Shown in pieces: positions 42,033-50,123 of a stretch of 64,000 nucleotides of DNA. The stretch is taken from contig NZ_CABVQC010000027.1 in the NCBI RefSeq assembly GCF_902499175.1, forward strand, positions 35,463 to 99,462, read 5' to 3'. How positions within the stretch are numbered: the stretch's first letter is position 1; each line of letters begins with the position of its first letter. Both the position numbers and the translations under genes were made by a program. This DNA comes from Burkholderia aenigmatica. GTDB taxonomy: Bacteria > Pseudomonadota > Gammaproteobacteria > Burkholderiales > Burkholderiaceae. The notes beneath the pieces were generated by a model that saw nothing but the letters and a program-made list of their open reading frames with translations, searched no databases and was not told the DNA's origin.

Positions 42033-42629
42033 ATGAAAAATGAGACATTCTATCTTTTAGGCTATTCTGGAATGGATAGATGTGATTTCGATCCTTCGTG
42101 GTATGAAGAAAACGAGAGCTACTTTTGTAAAACTTGCCATCGCCAGAAATATTTCGAATCGGCGCTAGATGTGGTTGTTGACGGGGTGGTTCGGGAGCGC
42201 TCGGATATGATTTTTACAGGCCTGATTCCCGGATCAATGTCGTATCGCATGCGAGACGCCTTGGGCGGGGATTTGGACCGATATTTAAATATTGGAACGA
42301 TTTTTTCTCAGGTCGGAGGAGAAAGAAAGGTGCAGCCCTATGTTGCCTTCACTGGGGTCCTTCCCTATGTAACATTAAGAGGGCGAAATCCATCCATATT
42401 TAATGGGCGCTCCTTTCCAGAGGGTGAGAGAATTTATACCTGTCCGGAATGCAAGTTTACGTCGCGGCGAGAAAGAAGGCCATTCTTTTTAATGGAATCT
42501 GAGTGCCCGGAGGCTCCAATTTCCTGCGTTGAACTTGGATTATTGGTTCGTGAATCTGTTTATGAAAAAATCAAGCAGATCAAGTGGAAGAAAGTCGGGA
42601 TTGATAAGGTCGAGGTTGTTGACGGATAG
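42033..42629 (+). CDS. uncharacterised two-CxxC (zinc-ribbon-like) protein of the Rhs island
   Basis: 198 residues. ATG at 42033 has AGG 8 bp before; an in-frame ATG at 42027 is too close to it. CKTCHRQK at ~34-41 and CPECKFTSRRERR at ~134-146 form two CxxC pairs, enough for one zinc site. The rest (GLIPGSMSYRMRDALGGDLDRYLN, VAFTGVLPYVTLRG) resembles no family known to me. AT-rich with non-host codon use. Small cytosolic protein in a toxin-immunity island, so immunity is plausible but unproven. Confidence 0.6.
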   Translation: MKNETFYLLGYSGMDRCDFDPSWYEENESYFCKTCHRQKYFESALDVVVDGVVRERSDMIFTGLIPGSMSYRMRDALGGDLDRYLNIGTIFSQVGGERKVQPYVAFTGVLPYVTLRGRNPSIFNGRSFPEGERIYTCPECKFTSRRERRPFFLMESECPEAPISCVELGLLVRESVYEKIKQIKWKKVGIDKVEVVDG

Positions 42630-42804
42630 TAAATTGATGGTGGATTGGATTGAATGAATTTTCAGCCTAATAGGCCATTGAAGTACCGCTCAACCTGATA
42701 TTCTGAATGGCTCCGCCTCTGGATAATTGGGCGATTGTATAGCTGCTCAACGGTAGCGGTGTCGCTTTCCCGGCACGAATGGTCTGCGGCATATTCCGAA
42801 ATTA
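42630..42804. other. AT-rich spacer between island genes
   Basis: 175 bp. An opposite-strand frame here ends in ...LYNRPIIQRRSHSEYQ, vaguely like the end of an IS3-type transposase, but no further support exists. The upstream in-frame extension of the next gene has no ATG. Confidence 0.3.
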
Positions 42805-43272
42805 TTGGCAATCTTGGGTGATATTTTGGATAATTTTGAGTTTGAGGCGATAGATGATGTCGCGCAGGCGCGAAGTGCATTAGTGTCATTTATGTCGATA
42901 ATGAAGGAGTGGGAGAGTCGCTTCTATCGTCAGAAGCGCAGTGCGCTGGAAGAGGGGCGTGATGTGGTGAGCATCAATGACCGTGAACGGAAAAATCTTT
43001 CGGAAATTCTTGAAAGATGGTCGTTTCCAGATAAAACAAACCAAGGCAGGTTAATTGATCTTGGTTGCTCGGATCCGCCGACATACGATCCTGAGATTGA
43101 CGTTGAAGATAGTGTGGAGTCGAAGGGCGGTGAGGTGATTTTTACCATCCGGCAAACGGTGGGGTTGCTGACAAAATCTCGATTTACAATGAAAAAGAAG
43201 GGTGGTGAGTGGATGGTTAAGAAGAAGGAATTCTTTAATTACAAGGACAGGTGGCAGCGTTCAGTGCTGTAA
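42805..43272 (+). CDS. NTF2-fold immunity-like protein (RhsIA-type)
   Basis: 155 residues if the TTG at 42805 is used; no ATG is available in the open frame and the true start is uncertain. ARSALVSFMSIMKEWESRFYRQKR, then SEILERWSFPDKTNQGRLIDLGCSDPPTYDPE, EVIFTIRQTVGLLTKSRFTMKKKGGEWMVKKKE match the layout of NTF2-fold immunity proteins encoded beside Rhs toxins: a helix, a conserved RL-DLGC-PP-YDPE loop and a beta-hairpin end. Such proteins bind and block the toxin tip in the cytoplasm. Here the cognate toxin is absent. Confidence 0.68.
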   Translation: MAILGDILDNFEFEAIDDVAQARSALVSFMSIMKEWESRFYRQKRSALEEGRDVVSINDRERKNLSEILERWSFPDKTNQGRLIDLGCSDPPTYDPEIDVEDSVESKGGEVIFTIRQTVGLLTKSRFTMKKKGGEWMVKKKEFFNYKDRWQRSVL

Positions 43273-43294
43273 GTCGTGCTGCGCGATCTCTTTG

Positions 43295-43716
43295 TCACGG
43301 ATCCGTTTTGGTCCCGTCCTTGATCTTGCCTTCGGGAAGCAGCCGGCTGTTAAACACGCGGAAGGTGTCCCGGCAAAGCGGAACGCGTCGCCTTCGCGCT
43401 TCAGGTCGCGGCCCTTCAGCGGCACCCAGCCCAGCGATTTCCTGCCGCGATAGCGCAGGTAGGGCCGACGATGCTGGCTGAGCGACTTCGCGTACTGCTC
43501 ACACGTTGCGTTGACCGTGCCGGAGTGGATGCCAAGTTCCTTGCTGCTGCCAGTGGTCAGCACGTTCAGATCAAAACCCGTCGGCCACTTCTTGTTCCAC
43601 TTGAGGGCATGCTTCTGCGTGTCGTTGCAGAAGTTCCAGACGTAGTTCACCGCACGGCTCTGCTTGTTGAGCAGGCCGTTGAGCGACTTTACCCGGTAGC
43701 GGTAGACGAGGATCAT
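43295..43716 (-). pseudogene. truncated, frameshifted tnpB (IS200/IS605, RNA-guided nuclease family) relic
   Basis: The minus strand from ATG 43716 encodes a TnpB N-terminus: MILVYRYRVKSLNGLLNKQ, VNYVWNFCNDTQKH, LRYRGRKSLGWVPLKGR, DAFRFAG. A one-base frameshift follows: continuing in the shifted frame gives DTFRVFNSRLLPEGKIKDG, the normal sequel, ending in TGA at 43297. Only ~140 of ~400 residues remain; the RuvC catalytic part and the 3' end that would encode the guide RNA are gone. It cannot be active. Confidence 0.75.
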
Positions 43717-43770
43717 GCTGGTGATCCTAACTCGTTGAAGAAGCTGCCTGTCAACCGCACTCCTTTCCTT

Positions 43771-43788
43771 CCCGCCTTCAATGGCGGG
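43771..43788. mobile_element. possible left-end hairpin of the IS200/IS605-type element
   Basis: CCCGCC-TTCAAT-GGCGGG hairpin 55 bp beyond the tnpB start and 21 bp before yceH. Subterminal hairpins at this position are typical of IS200/IS605 ends, so the element's outer boundary probably lies between here and yceH. It could equally be an ordinary hairpin. Confidence 0.4.
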
Positions 43789-43808
43789 GTTTCTCGGAGC
43801 AAATTTTG

Positions 43809-44516
43809 ATGAACACCACGCCGGACATGCCCACGCCACGCGCCCTGCGCGAACTCACGCCCCTCGAGGCCCGTATTCTCGGGGTGCTCGTCGAGAAGCA
43901 GCACACGGTGCCGGACACCTATCCGCTGTCGCTGAATGCGCTGACCGCGGGCTGCAACCAGAAAACCGCGCGTGCGCCGGTGATGAGCGTCAGCGAAGAC
44001 GAAGTCACGACCGCGCTCGACGGGCTGAAGCACCTGAGCCTCGTGATGGAGGGCAGCAGCAGCCGCGTGCCGCGTTTCGAGCACAACGTGAACCGCGTGC
44101 TCGGCATCCCGAGCCAGGCGATCGCGCTGCTGACGATCCTGCTGCTGCGCGGCCCGCAGACGGCCGCCGAGCTGCGCCTGAACAGCGCGCGCCTGCACGG
44201 CTTCGCGGATATCTCGTCGGTCGAGGCGTTCCTCGACGAACTCGCGGCGCGCGCACAGGCACTCGTCGTCCGGCTGCCGCGTGCGCCGGGCGCACGCGAG
44301 AACCGCTGGATGCATCTGATGTGCGGCGAAGTGAACCTGGCCGACTTCGCCAGCGCGGATGCCGGCGGCGCGGATTCGGTGCCGCCTTCCGAATTCGAGG
44401 CACTGAAGGCCGAACAGAAACGCCTTGCGGATGACGTGGCGCGGCTGAATGCGCTGGTTCAGCGGATGGCGAGCGAACTCGGCATCGACGTCGACGTGCC
44501 GGGCGACGCGTCCTGA
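43809..44516 (+). CDS. yceH: YceH/UPF0502 (DUF480) family protein
   Basis: 235 residues, full family length. Conserved: LTPLEARILGVLVEKQHTVPDTYPLSLNALTAGCNQKTAR, VPRFEHNVNR, LLRGPQTAAELRLNSARLHGF and a C-terminal coiled-coil (FEALKAEQKRLADDVARLNALV). Predicted tandem winged-helix DNA-binding-like protein of unknown role. ATG 43809 has CGGAG upstream; the codon before is a TTG. The tnpB relic reaches to within 100 bp of its start, so its promoter may have been altered. Confidence 0.9.
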   Translation: MNTTPDMPTPRALRELTPLEARILGVLVEKQHTVPDTYPLSLNALTAGCNQKTARAPVMSVSEDEVTTALDGLKHLSLVMEGSSSRVPRFEHNVNRVLGIPSQAIALLTILLLRGPQTAAELRLNSARLHGFADISSVEAFLDELAARAQALVVRLPRAPGARENRWMHLMCGEVNLADFASADAGGADSVPPSEFEALKAEQKRLADDVARLNALVQRMASELGIDVDVPGDAS

Positions 44517-44559
44517 TCGCCTCCCGATGCGATGACGGCGGTGCCTGGGCATCGCCACG

Positions 44560-44808
44560 TTACTTCAGCTTGACGCCCGGGACGAGGTAGCGCGCACCGC
44601 CCGATTCGATTACCAGAGGGCGCGCCGTTTTCGAGTTCGCGACTCGGACCACGCCGCCCGACCATTTGACCGCATCCTCGTAGTAGGTGGGCATCCCGAA
44701 GCGCGGGGGCTTTTCGCCTTCCGATTTGCGGCGGAACACGTCGGTGCAAACCTTGGCGAGTGCAGGTAATGAAATGCGCAGCAGCAGGGCGGCGAGCGCT
44801 TTCTTCAT
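44560..44808 (-). CDS. small exported protein of unknown function
   Basis: 82 residues. Probable signal peptide MKKALAALLLRISLPALA, then a mature part with KVCTDVFRRKSEGEKPPRF and VRVANSKTARPLVIESGGARYLVPG. No family recognised. Lies 43 bp after the yceH stop in convergent orientation and downstream (28 bp) of the 184-residue unknown gene on the same strand, possibly one operon. Confidence 0.5.
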   Translation of the reverse strand: MKKALAALLLRISLPALAKVCTDVFRRKSEGEKPPRFGMPTYYEDAVKWSGGVVRVANSKTARPLVIESGGARYLVPGVKLK

Positions 44809-44836
44809 GACGGTGCGTGACAGATGATGCGCCGTC

Positions 44837-45391
44837 TCACCCGACACTGATCCGCGTGGCGCCCGCATCGACGAGCTGGAACAGCAGATCCTCGACGGCC
44901 GCTCCGGGCGCGGAGCCGAGATCCGCATTGACGCGCCACCCGTGTTCCGTGCGAACGGGTTCCGACAGATAGTGAACGATGGCATGCAGCCCGTCTTCGC
45001 CCGGCGTGTTCTCGTCGTCGACATCGAACCACGCGAAGAACCACGTCTTGAACGCCTCGGCCGCCGCGCTTTCGTCGAGACCGTCGGCCTCGATCGTGGC
45101 CCAGTCCCACACGAACGGGCGGATCGACACGGCCGCCGTTTCGAGGGTGAACGTGAACGGCTCGAAATCCAGCTGCGTAGTCGAATCGACCATTGCCGGC
45201 TGGCCGGCCGATTCGCCGTCGGTCGCGATGATGTCGGACCGGCACGGCAACGCGAGCGGCCCTTCGGTGGCGAGCGTGCCGTCGGCCCGCCGGTAGGCCG
45301 GCTCGACGAATACGGCCGGTTGCGCAGCCGCTTTCGCGAGCCGGTCGGCATACGGTTGGCGGATGGCGCGGAGCAGTTCGGAGACGGTCAT
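44837..45391 (-). CDS. uncharacterised cytosolic protein
   Basis: 184 residues with no signal or membrane segment. Acidic and Trp-rich: PFVWDWATIEADGLDESAAAEAFKTWFFAWFDVDDEN. Pattern is reminiscent of small bacterial proteins of unknown function encoded as unlinked singletons; no domain can be named. ATG at 45391 is the first with a sensible protein start. Confidence 0.6.
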   Translation of the reverse strand: MTVSELLRAIRQPYADRLAKAAAQPAVFVEPAYRRADGTLATEGPLALPCRSDIIATDGESAGQPAMVDSTTQLDFEPFTFTLETAAVSIRPFVWDWATIEADGLDESAAAEAFKTWFFAWFDVDDENTPGEDGLHAIVHYLSEPVRTEHGWRVNADLGSAPGAAVEDLLFQLVDAGATRISVG

Positions 45392-45794
45392 CGTGGCGTG
45401 TCGGTTGGGCTGGGAACGATCGGTCACAGGCAGGCGGTGCGCCGCGCGGCCGGCATCGCACGATGCGGCCGTCGGTACCGGACAGCCGTGATCGTACGGC
45501 ACTTCGGCAAAACGCGGACAGTCGTCCGAACGGCCGGAGCGCCCCGCATCGCGCGTCGACGGGTTTAGACGTTTACCTTCAAACAATGGAAAACGCCCAT
45601 CGAGCGCGTGCGCGTTGTGCTTCAATGAATCCGGTTGGTACTCCTACTAAAATTACAAATTCAGAACAGCCCGGATCATTCATTCACAGGAGACAGTCGA
45701 TGGCTCGGAAACGGTTTTGAAGCGGCACACACGATGGTCTGCAGCACCGCCGAACTTCCTTCGATGAAAGCAGGTTATCCCAGGGGCTCCACCC
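45392..45794. other. 403-bp intergenic region without recognised gene
   Basis: AT-richer patch at ~45570-45680. One open frame crosses it (no ribosome site, no homology) and is rejected. Promoters of the flanking divergent genes should lie here. Confidence 0.4.
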
Positions 45795-47111
45795 ATGTCC
45801 TCCCGACGTTTCATGATGGCCGCGGCGGCCGTGTCCGCCACGCTGGCCATCGCCGCACCGCCCGCCAGCGCTGCCGCGCCGACCGTGTCCGACCCGTTCT
45901 ACACGTACACCGGCACCACGCCGTTGGCATCGATTCCACCAGGCACGGTGCTCAAGACGCGAACCGTCACCTATCACGTGGCCGGCATCCCCACCGCGTT
46001 GACCGCGCAGCAGTTGCTGTATCGCACCCATAACGCGCTGAACCAGCCGGTCGTCAACGTGACGTCCGTGATCCGGAGCCAGGTCAGCAACGGCCAGGCC
46101 ATCTCGTACCAGTCGGCCTATGACTCGCTGAACCCGTACGACGAGCCGTCGCAGGTGATCGCCGGCGACCGCGACGTGACCAAGGTCATCAATGTCGGCA
46201 CGCTGCTCTACAGCGCGGAATCGATTCCGCTGTCGACACTGCTGCTGCTTGGCTACAACGTCATCGTGCCCGATACGGAAGGCCAGACGGCCGACTTCGC
46301 TGCCGGCCCCGAATACGGGATGACGACGCTCGATTCGATCCGCGCGGCGCTCAATACGCCGTCGACGGGCCTGAACCCGTCGAGCAAGGTCGCGATGATC
46401 GGCTATTCCGGTGGCGCGATCGCGACGAACTGGGCCGCGCAGCTCGCGCCGAGCTACGCGCCCGAGATCAACAAGCAACTCGTCGGCGCGGCGGAAGGCG
46501 GCGTACTGGTCGACCCCGCGCACAACCTGCGCTACGTCGACGGCAGCATCGTGTGGGGCGGCGTGGCCGCGGCCGCGCTGGCCGGGCTGTCGCGCGGCTA
46601 CGGCTTCGACCTGACGCCCTATCTCAGCGATACCGGCGTCGCCGTGTTCAAGGACATCCAGAGCCAGTCGCTCGCCTACATCCTGCCGAAGTACACGGGG
46701 CTGCACTGGGGCACGCTGTTCAAGCCGCAATACGCGAACGACATCAACAGCATTCCCGTGTACGTGACGTATGCGAACAAGGTGAATGCGGGGCTGGCCG
46801 CATCGCCGACGATCCCGATGTTCATCGGCCAGGGCACGGCCGGCGCGCTCGATGGCACGTTCAGCAGCCAGGTGGGCGACGGCGTGATGATGGCGTACGA
46901 CGTGCGTGCGCTGGCGCAGAAGTTCTGTGCCAGCGGCACGCCGGTCACGTACACCGAATATCCGCTCGAGCATGCGGGCGCGATCGTGCCGTGGGTGGCC
47001 GGCATGCTGCCGTGGCTCTATGACCGCTTCAACGGGAAAACCGCGCCGAGCAATTGCTGGCTGACGTCGCTGCTGCCGAGCAATTCGCTGGCGCCCGAGA
47101 CGCTGCATTAG
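45795..47111 (+). CDS. secretory lipase (LIP family, PF03583-like)
   Basis: 438 residues. Signal peptide (MAAAAVSATLAIAAPPASAA), then the LIP-family layout: DPFYTYTGTTPLASIPPGTVLKTRTVTYH, nucleophile elbow MIGYSGGAIATNWAAQ (GxSxG), AEGGVLVDPAHNL, and the catalytic His in YPLEHAGAIVPW. The family is best known from Candida secretory lipases and actinobacterial triacylglycerol lipases. Exported hydrolase of acylglycerols or other esters. A strong terminator follows. Confidence 0.87.
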   Translation: MSSRRFMMAAAAVSATLAIAAPPASAAAPTVSDPFYTYTGTTPLASIPPGTVLKTRTVTYHVAGIPTALTAQQLLYRTHNALNQPVVNVTSVIRSQVSNGQAISYQSAYDSLNPYDEPSQVIAGDRDVTKVINVGTLLYSAESIPLSTLLLLGYNVIVPDTEGQTADFAAGPEYGMTTLDSIRAALNTPSTGLNPSSKVAMIGYSGGAIATNWAAQLAPSYAPEINKQLVGAAEGGVLVDPAHNLRYVDGSIVWGGVAAAALAGLSRGYGFDLTPYLSDTGVAVFKDIQSQSLAYILPKYTGLHWGTLFKPQYANDINSIPVYVTYANKVNAGLAASPTIPMFIGQGTAGALDGTFSSQVGDGVMMAYDVRALAQKFCASGTPVTYTEYPLEHAGAIVPWVAGMLPWLYDRFNGKTAPSNCWLTSLLPSNSLAPETLH

Positions 47112-47144
47112 CCGCAACGCCGCGCGTGATGCGGCGCGTGGCCG

Positions 47145-47171
47145 GGCGACCCTTCGCGGGTCGCCTTTTTT
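47145..47171 (+). terminator. Rho-independent terminator after the lipase gene
   Basis: Stem GGCGACCC / GGGTCGCC, 5-nt loop, then six Ts; 33 bp after the stop. Confidence 0.87.
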
Positions 47172-47305
47172 CTTTTCGCCTGTTGATTTCCGTCGCGCTG
47201 CCGTCATGCAGCCGCGCCCGTTCCCCCGCCGCAACCCGCCACTGTCCCGCCCGGGTGCCATAATCGAGCCTGCCCATCATTCCAGACGTCCCCCGGAGAA
47301 TCACC

Positions 47306-48436
47306 ATGCAGAACCTCGACAATCCTTCCCACGATCGCGAGGTAGGCAGCGCCGACGCGACGCAAGACACCACGCGCATCGACGACGTTCGCATCGGCGC
47401 CGTGCGCCCGCTGATTTCGCCGGCGCTGCTGCTGGACGAACTGCCGGTGCCGGCCGTCACGCAGACGCTCGTCGAGGACACGCGCCGCGCGATCGGCGAC
47501 ATCCTGCACGGCCGCGACGACCGGCTGCTGCTCGTCGTCGGCCCGTGCTCGATTCACGATCACGACCAGGCACTCGATTACGCGCGCCGTCTGAAGGTGG
47601 CCGCCGATGCGCTGAAGGACGACCTGCTGATCACGATGCGCGTCTACTTCGAGAAGCCGCGCACGACGGTCGGCTGGAAGGGCTACATCAACGATCCGCG
47701 CCTCGACGGCAGCTTCCGCATCAACGAAGGGCTGCGCGCCGCGCGGCAACTGCTGCTCGACATCAACGCGCTCGGCCTGCCGGCGTCGACCGAATTCCTC
47801 GACCTGCTGAGTCCGCAATACATCGCCGACCTGATCGCGTGGGGCGCGATCGGCGCGCGCACGACCGAGAGCCAGAGCCATCGCCAGCTCGCGTCGGGCC
47901 TCAGCTGCCCGATCGGCTTCAAGAACGGCACCGACGGCGGCGTGCAGGTCGCGTCCGACGCGATCGTCGCCGCGGCTGCGAGCCATGCGTTCATGGGGAT
48001 GACGAAGATGGGGATGGCCGCGATCTTCGAGACGCGCGGCAACGACGACGCGCACGTGATCCTGCGCGGCGGCAAGAACGGCCCGAACTACGACGCCGAA
48101 CATGTCGAGGCGAGCTGCGCGGTGCTGCGCAAGGCCGGCTTGCGCGAGCAGGTGATGGTCGACTGCTCGCACGCGAATTCGAACAAGTCGCACGACCGGC
48201 AGATCGACGTCGCGCAGGATCTCGCGCGGCAACTGTCGCAGGGCGAGCAGCGGATCGTCGGCGTGATGGTCGAGAGCCATCTCGAAGCCGGGCGCCAGGA
48301 CCTGAAGCCGGGCGTGGCGCTGAAGTACGGCGTATCGATCACGGATGCGTGCCTGAGCTGGACGCAGACGGAACCCGTGCTCGACGTGCTGGCCGACGCG
48401 GTGCGGCAACGGCGCGCGCAGTCGCGCAACGCGTGA
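47306..48436 (+). CDS. aroG: 3-deoxy-7-phosphoheptulonate (DAHP) synthase, class I
   Basis: 376 residues, AroAI-alpha length. Condenses phosphoenolpyruvate with erythrose-4-phosphate, the first step of aromatic amino-acid synthesis. Signatures: VVGPCSIHDHDQALDYA, EKPRTTVGWKGYIND, IGARTTESQSHRQLASGLS, TKMGMAAIFETRGN and DCSHANSNKSHDRQ (metal His). Which amino acid inhibits it cannot be read. Rather than an operon with other aro genes it stands alone beside a membrane protein. ATG with GGAG upstream. Confidence 0.95.
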   Translation: MQNLDNPSHDREVGSADATQDTTRIDDVRIGAVRPLISPALLLDELPVPAVTQTLVEDTRRAIGDILHGRDDRLLLVVGPCSIHDHDQALDYARRLKVAADALKDDLLITMRVYFEKPRTTVGWKGYINDPRLDGSFRINEGLRAARQLLLDINALGLPASTEFLDLLSPQYIADLIAWGAIGARTTESQSHRQLASGLSCPIGFKNGTDGGVQVASDAIVAAAASHAFMGMTKMGMAAIFETRGNDDAHVILRGGKNGPNYDAEHVEASCAVLRKAGLREQVMVDCSHANSNKSHDRQIDVAQDLARQLSQGEQRIVGVMVESHLEAGRQDLKPGVALKYGVSITDACLSWTQTEPVLDVLADAVRQRRAQSRNA

Positions 48437-48452
48437 CGGGGGCGAACCCGAC

Positions 48453-49415
48453 GTGACCGATTTCCCGTCCGACGCGCCGGTCATGCAGGGCGACCCTTCT
48501 GCTTCCGGCATGACGGCACGGGCACTGGTGCCACCCGGCAGGCTGTTCACGATGTCGGGCGTCGGGTGGGCGGCGATGCTCGGTTCGCCGCTCGCGGGCG
48601 GCATCCTGCTCGCGGCGAACGCACGGCGTCTCGGGAATCGCGCGCTCGCCCAGCGGCAGATTCTCGCAACGGCGCTCGTCACGCTCGTGTCGATCGCGCT
48701 GTATGCGGTGGTGGACATACCGGAAACCACGGTGGTGCAGCACGCGCTCGTGCATGCCGTCGTCATTGCCGGTCTCGCCGGGACGATCGTCTATGCACGA
48801 CACGTGCAAGGCGCGGCCGTCGCCGCTCACCGGGCCGCCGGCGGCGCGCTGCAATCGAACTGGCGCGCGGCGGGCATCGGCCTGCTGACGCTGCTCGGCG
48901 TCTGGTTGTCGATTGCCGTGGTGGGCGTGGCGCTGGGTGTCGCGGGTGTGCTGAACTTCAACAACGACCTGCAGATCCTGCGCAGTTATCCGGCGCCTGC
49001 GGAGCTGCGTTTGCCTCCGGAATGGCGGGTCGTGAGCCAGCCGGAAGGTCACGGCGACGTGAGTTACCGGATCCGGCGTTTCAGGTTCGGGCTGATCTCG
49101 GCGGGGATCGACTTCGTCATCGGCGACAAGAGCGACGATGCCCTGACAAGCCTATGCGACGGGTGGGACGATCCGGTCGACGAAGGTGGCGGCGCGATCG
49201 GATCGTCGCACGCGGCGAACAACACGATAGCCGGCCGGCCCGCACAGAAGTGCGAGCACAAAGAGACACTCCGCGAAGTAGTCGTCCACCAGGCGGTCGT
49301 GGTGACCTCCGGCGACACGAAGACCTGCGCGCTGGTCTACACGGCGCGCGAGGAAGACTACGCGCGTTATCTGCCGGAGTTCTACCGCGTACGCGATTCG
49401 CTGCGGTGTCCGTAA
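48453..49415 (+). CDS. multi-span membrane protein of unknown function
   Basis: 320 residues from GTG (an ATG 10 codons in is possible). About four hydrophobic segments in the first ~180 residues (WAAMLGSPLAGGILLAAN, LATALVTLVSIALYAVV, LVHAVVIAGLAGTIVYA, IGLLTLLGVWLSIAVVGVALG) followed by a soluble C-terminal domain of ~150 residues. 16 bp after aroG, possibly co-transcribed. No family recognised. Confidence 0.7.
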   Translation: MTDFPSDAPVMQGDPSASGMTARALVPPGRLFTMSGVGWAAMLGSPLAGGILLAANARRLGNRALAQRQILATALVTLVSIALYAVVDIPETTVVQHALVHAVVIAGLAGTIVYARHVQGAAVAAHRAAGGALQSNWRAAGIGLLTLLGVWLSIAVVGVALGVAGVLNFNNDLQILRSYPAPAELRLPPEWRVVSQPEGHGDVSYRIRRFRFGLISAGIDFVIGDKSDDALTSLCDGWDDPVDEGGGAIGSSHAANNTIAGRPAQKCEHKETLREVVVHQAVVVTSGDTKTCALVYTAREEDYARYLPEFYRVRDSLRCP

Positions 49416-49603
49416 CGTCACCATCGCGTGGGGTGCGTGACGGGGGCTGCGTCATCGCGTCCGATGCAGCGTTGCGCGAGTGGCGCTAACATGGGCCGGT
49501 GCGATGCGTCGTGCGCAGGCCGCCGCGCTTCATGCGACGCAGGCACGGAGGCGGCTTGGCCGGCCGCCGATACCGACAACAATTCACCGGAGTACCTGAC
49601 AGC

Positions 49604-50032
49604 ATGGCTTTCTACAAGACCCTCATCGCAGCAACTGTCCTCGCATCGAGCGTCAGCGCGCACGCGCAGATCGCGGGTGCGCAACCGATCAGCGTGACCG
49701 TCGAGCAATCGCAGGCGCTGCTCGAAGGCTGGAGCGTGAAGAAGAGCGTGCTCGGCAAGGCCGTCTACAACGACGCGAACCAGAAGGTCGGCACCGTGCG
49801 CGACCTGATCGTCGCACCGGACGGCTCGGTGTCGGCGGCGATCGTATCGGCCGGCGGTTTCCTCGGCGTGGCCGCGCACGACGTCGCGGTGCCGATCGCG
49901 TCACTCGACGTGCGCAACGGCAACATCTACCTGCCGGGCGCGACGAAGGACGCACTGAAGGCGACGCCCGCGTTCCAGTACGCGAAGGTGCCGTCGCCGC
50001 CGAAGCCGAAGAAGGTCGACGACAAGCACTGA
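49604..50032 (+). CDS. secreted PRC-barrel domain protein
   Basis: 142 residues. Signal peptide ends at VSAHAQ; PRC-barrel core VYNDANQKVGTVRDLIVAPDGSVSAAIVSAGGFLGVAAHDVAVPI. C-terminus Lys/Pro-rich (PSPPKPKKVDDKH). PRC-barrels bind RNA or protein partners; periplasmic versions in Burkholderia are common and of unknown function. ATG at 49604 chosen because it opens the signal peptide. Confidence 0.83.
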   Translation: MAFYKTLIAATVLASSVSAHAQIAGAQPISVTVEQSQALLEGWSVKKSVLGKAVYNDANQKVGTVRDLIVAPDGSVSAAIVSAGGFLGVAAHDVAVPIASLDVRNGNIYLPGATKDALKATPAFQYAKVPSPPKPKKVDDKH

Positions 50033-50123
50033 GCAACGTTGATTTACCCGGCCCGGCGCGCAATGCACCGGACTGGGTCCGGCCGACCGCGCGCCCAGGA
50101 GGCTCGCGCGTCGGTCCGGACAC

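Noticed and set aside
42662..42889. Minus-strand frame ending LYNRPIIQRRSHSEYQ, faintly like an IS3 transposase tail.
   Set aside because: Too short and lacks the DDE or HTH motifs needed to call an insertion sequence.
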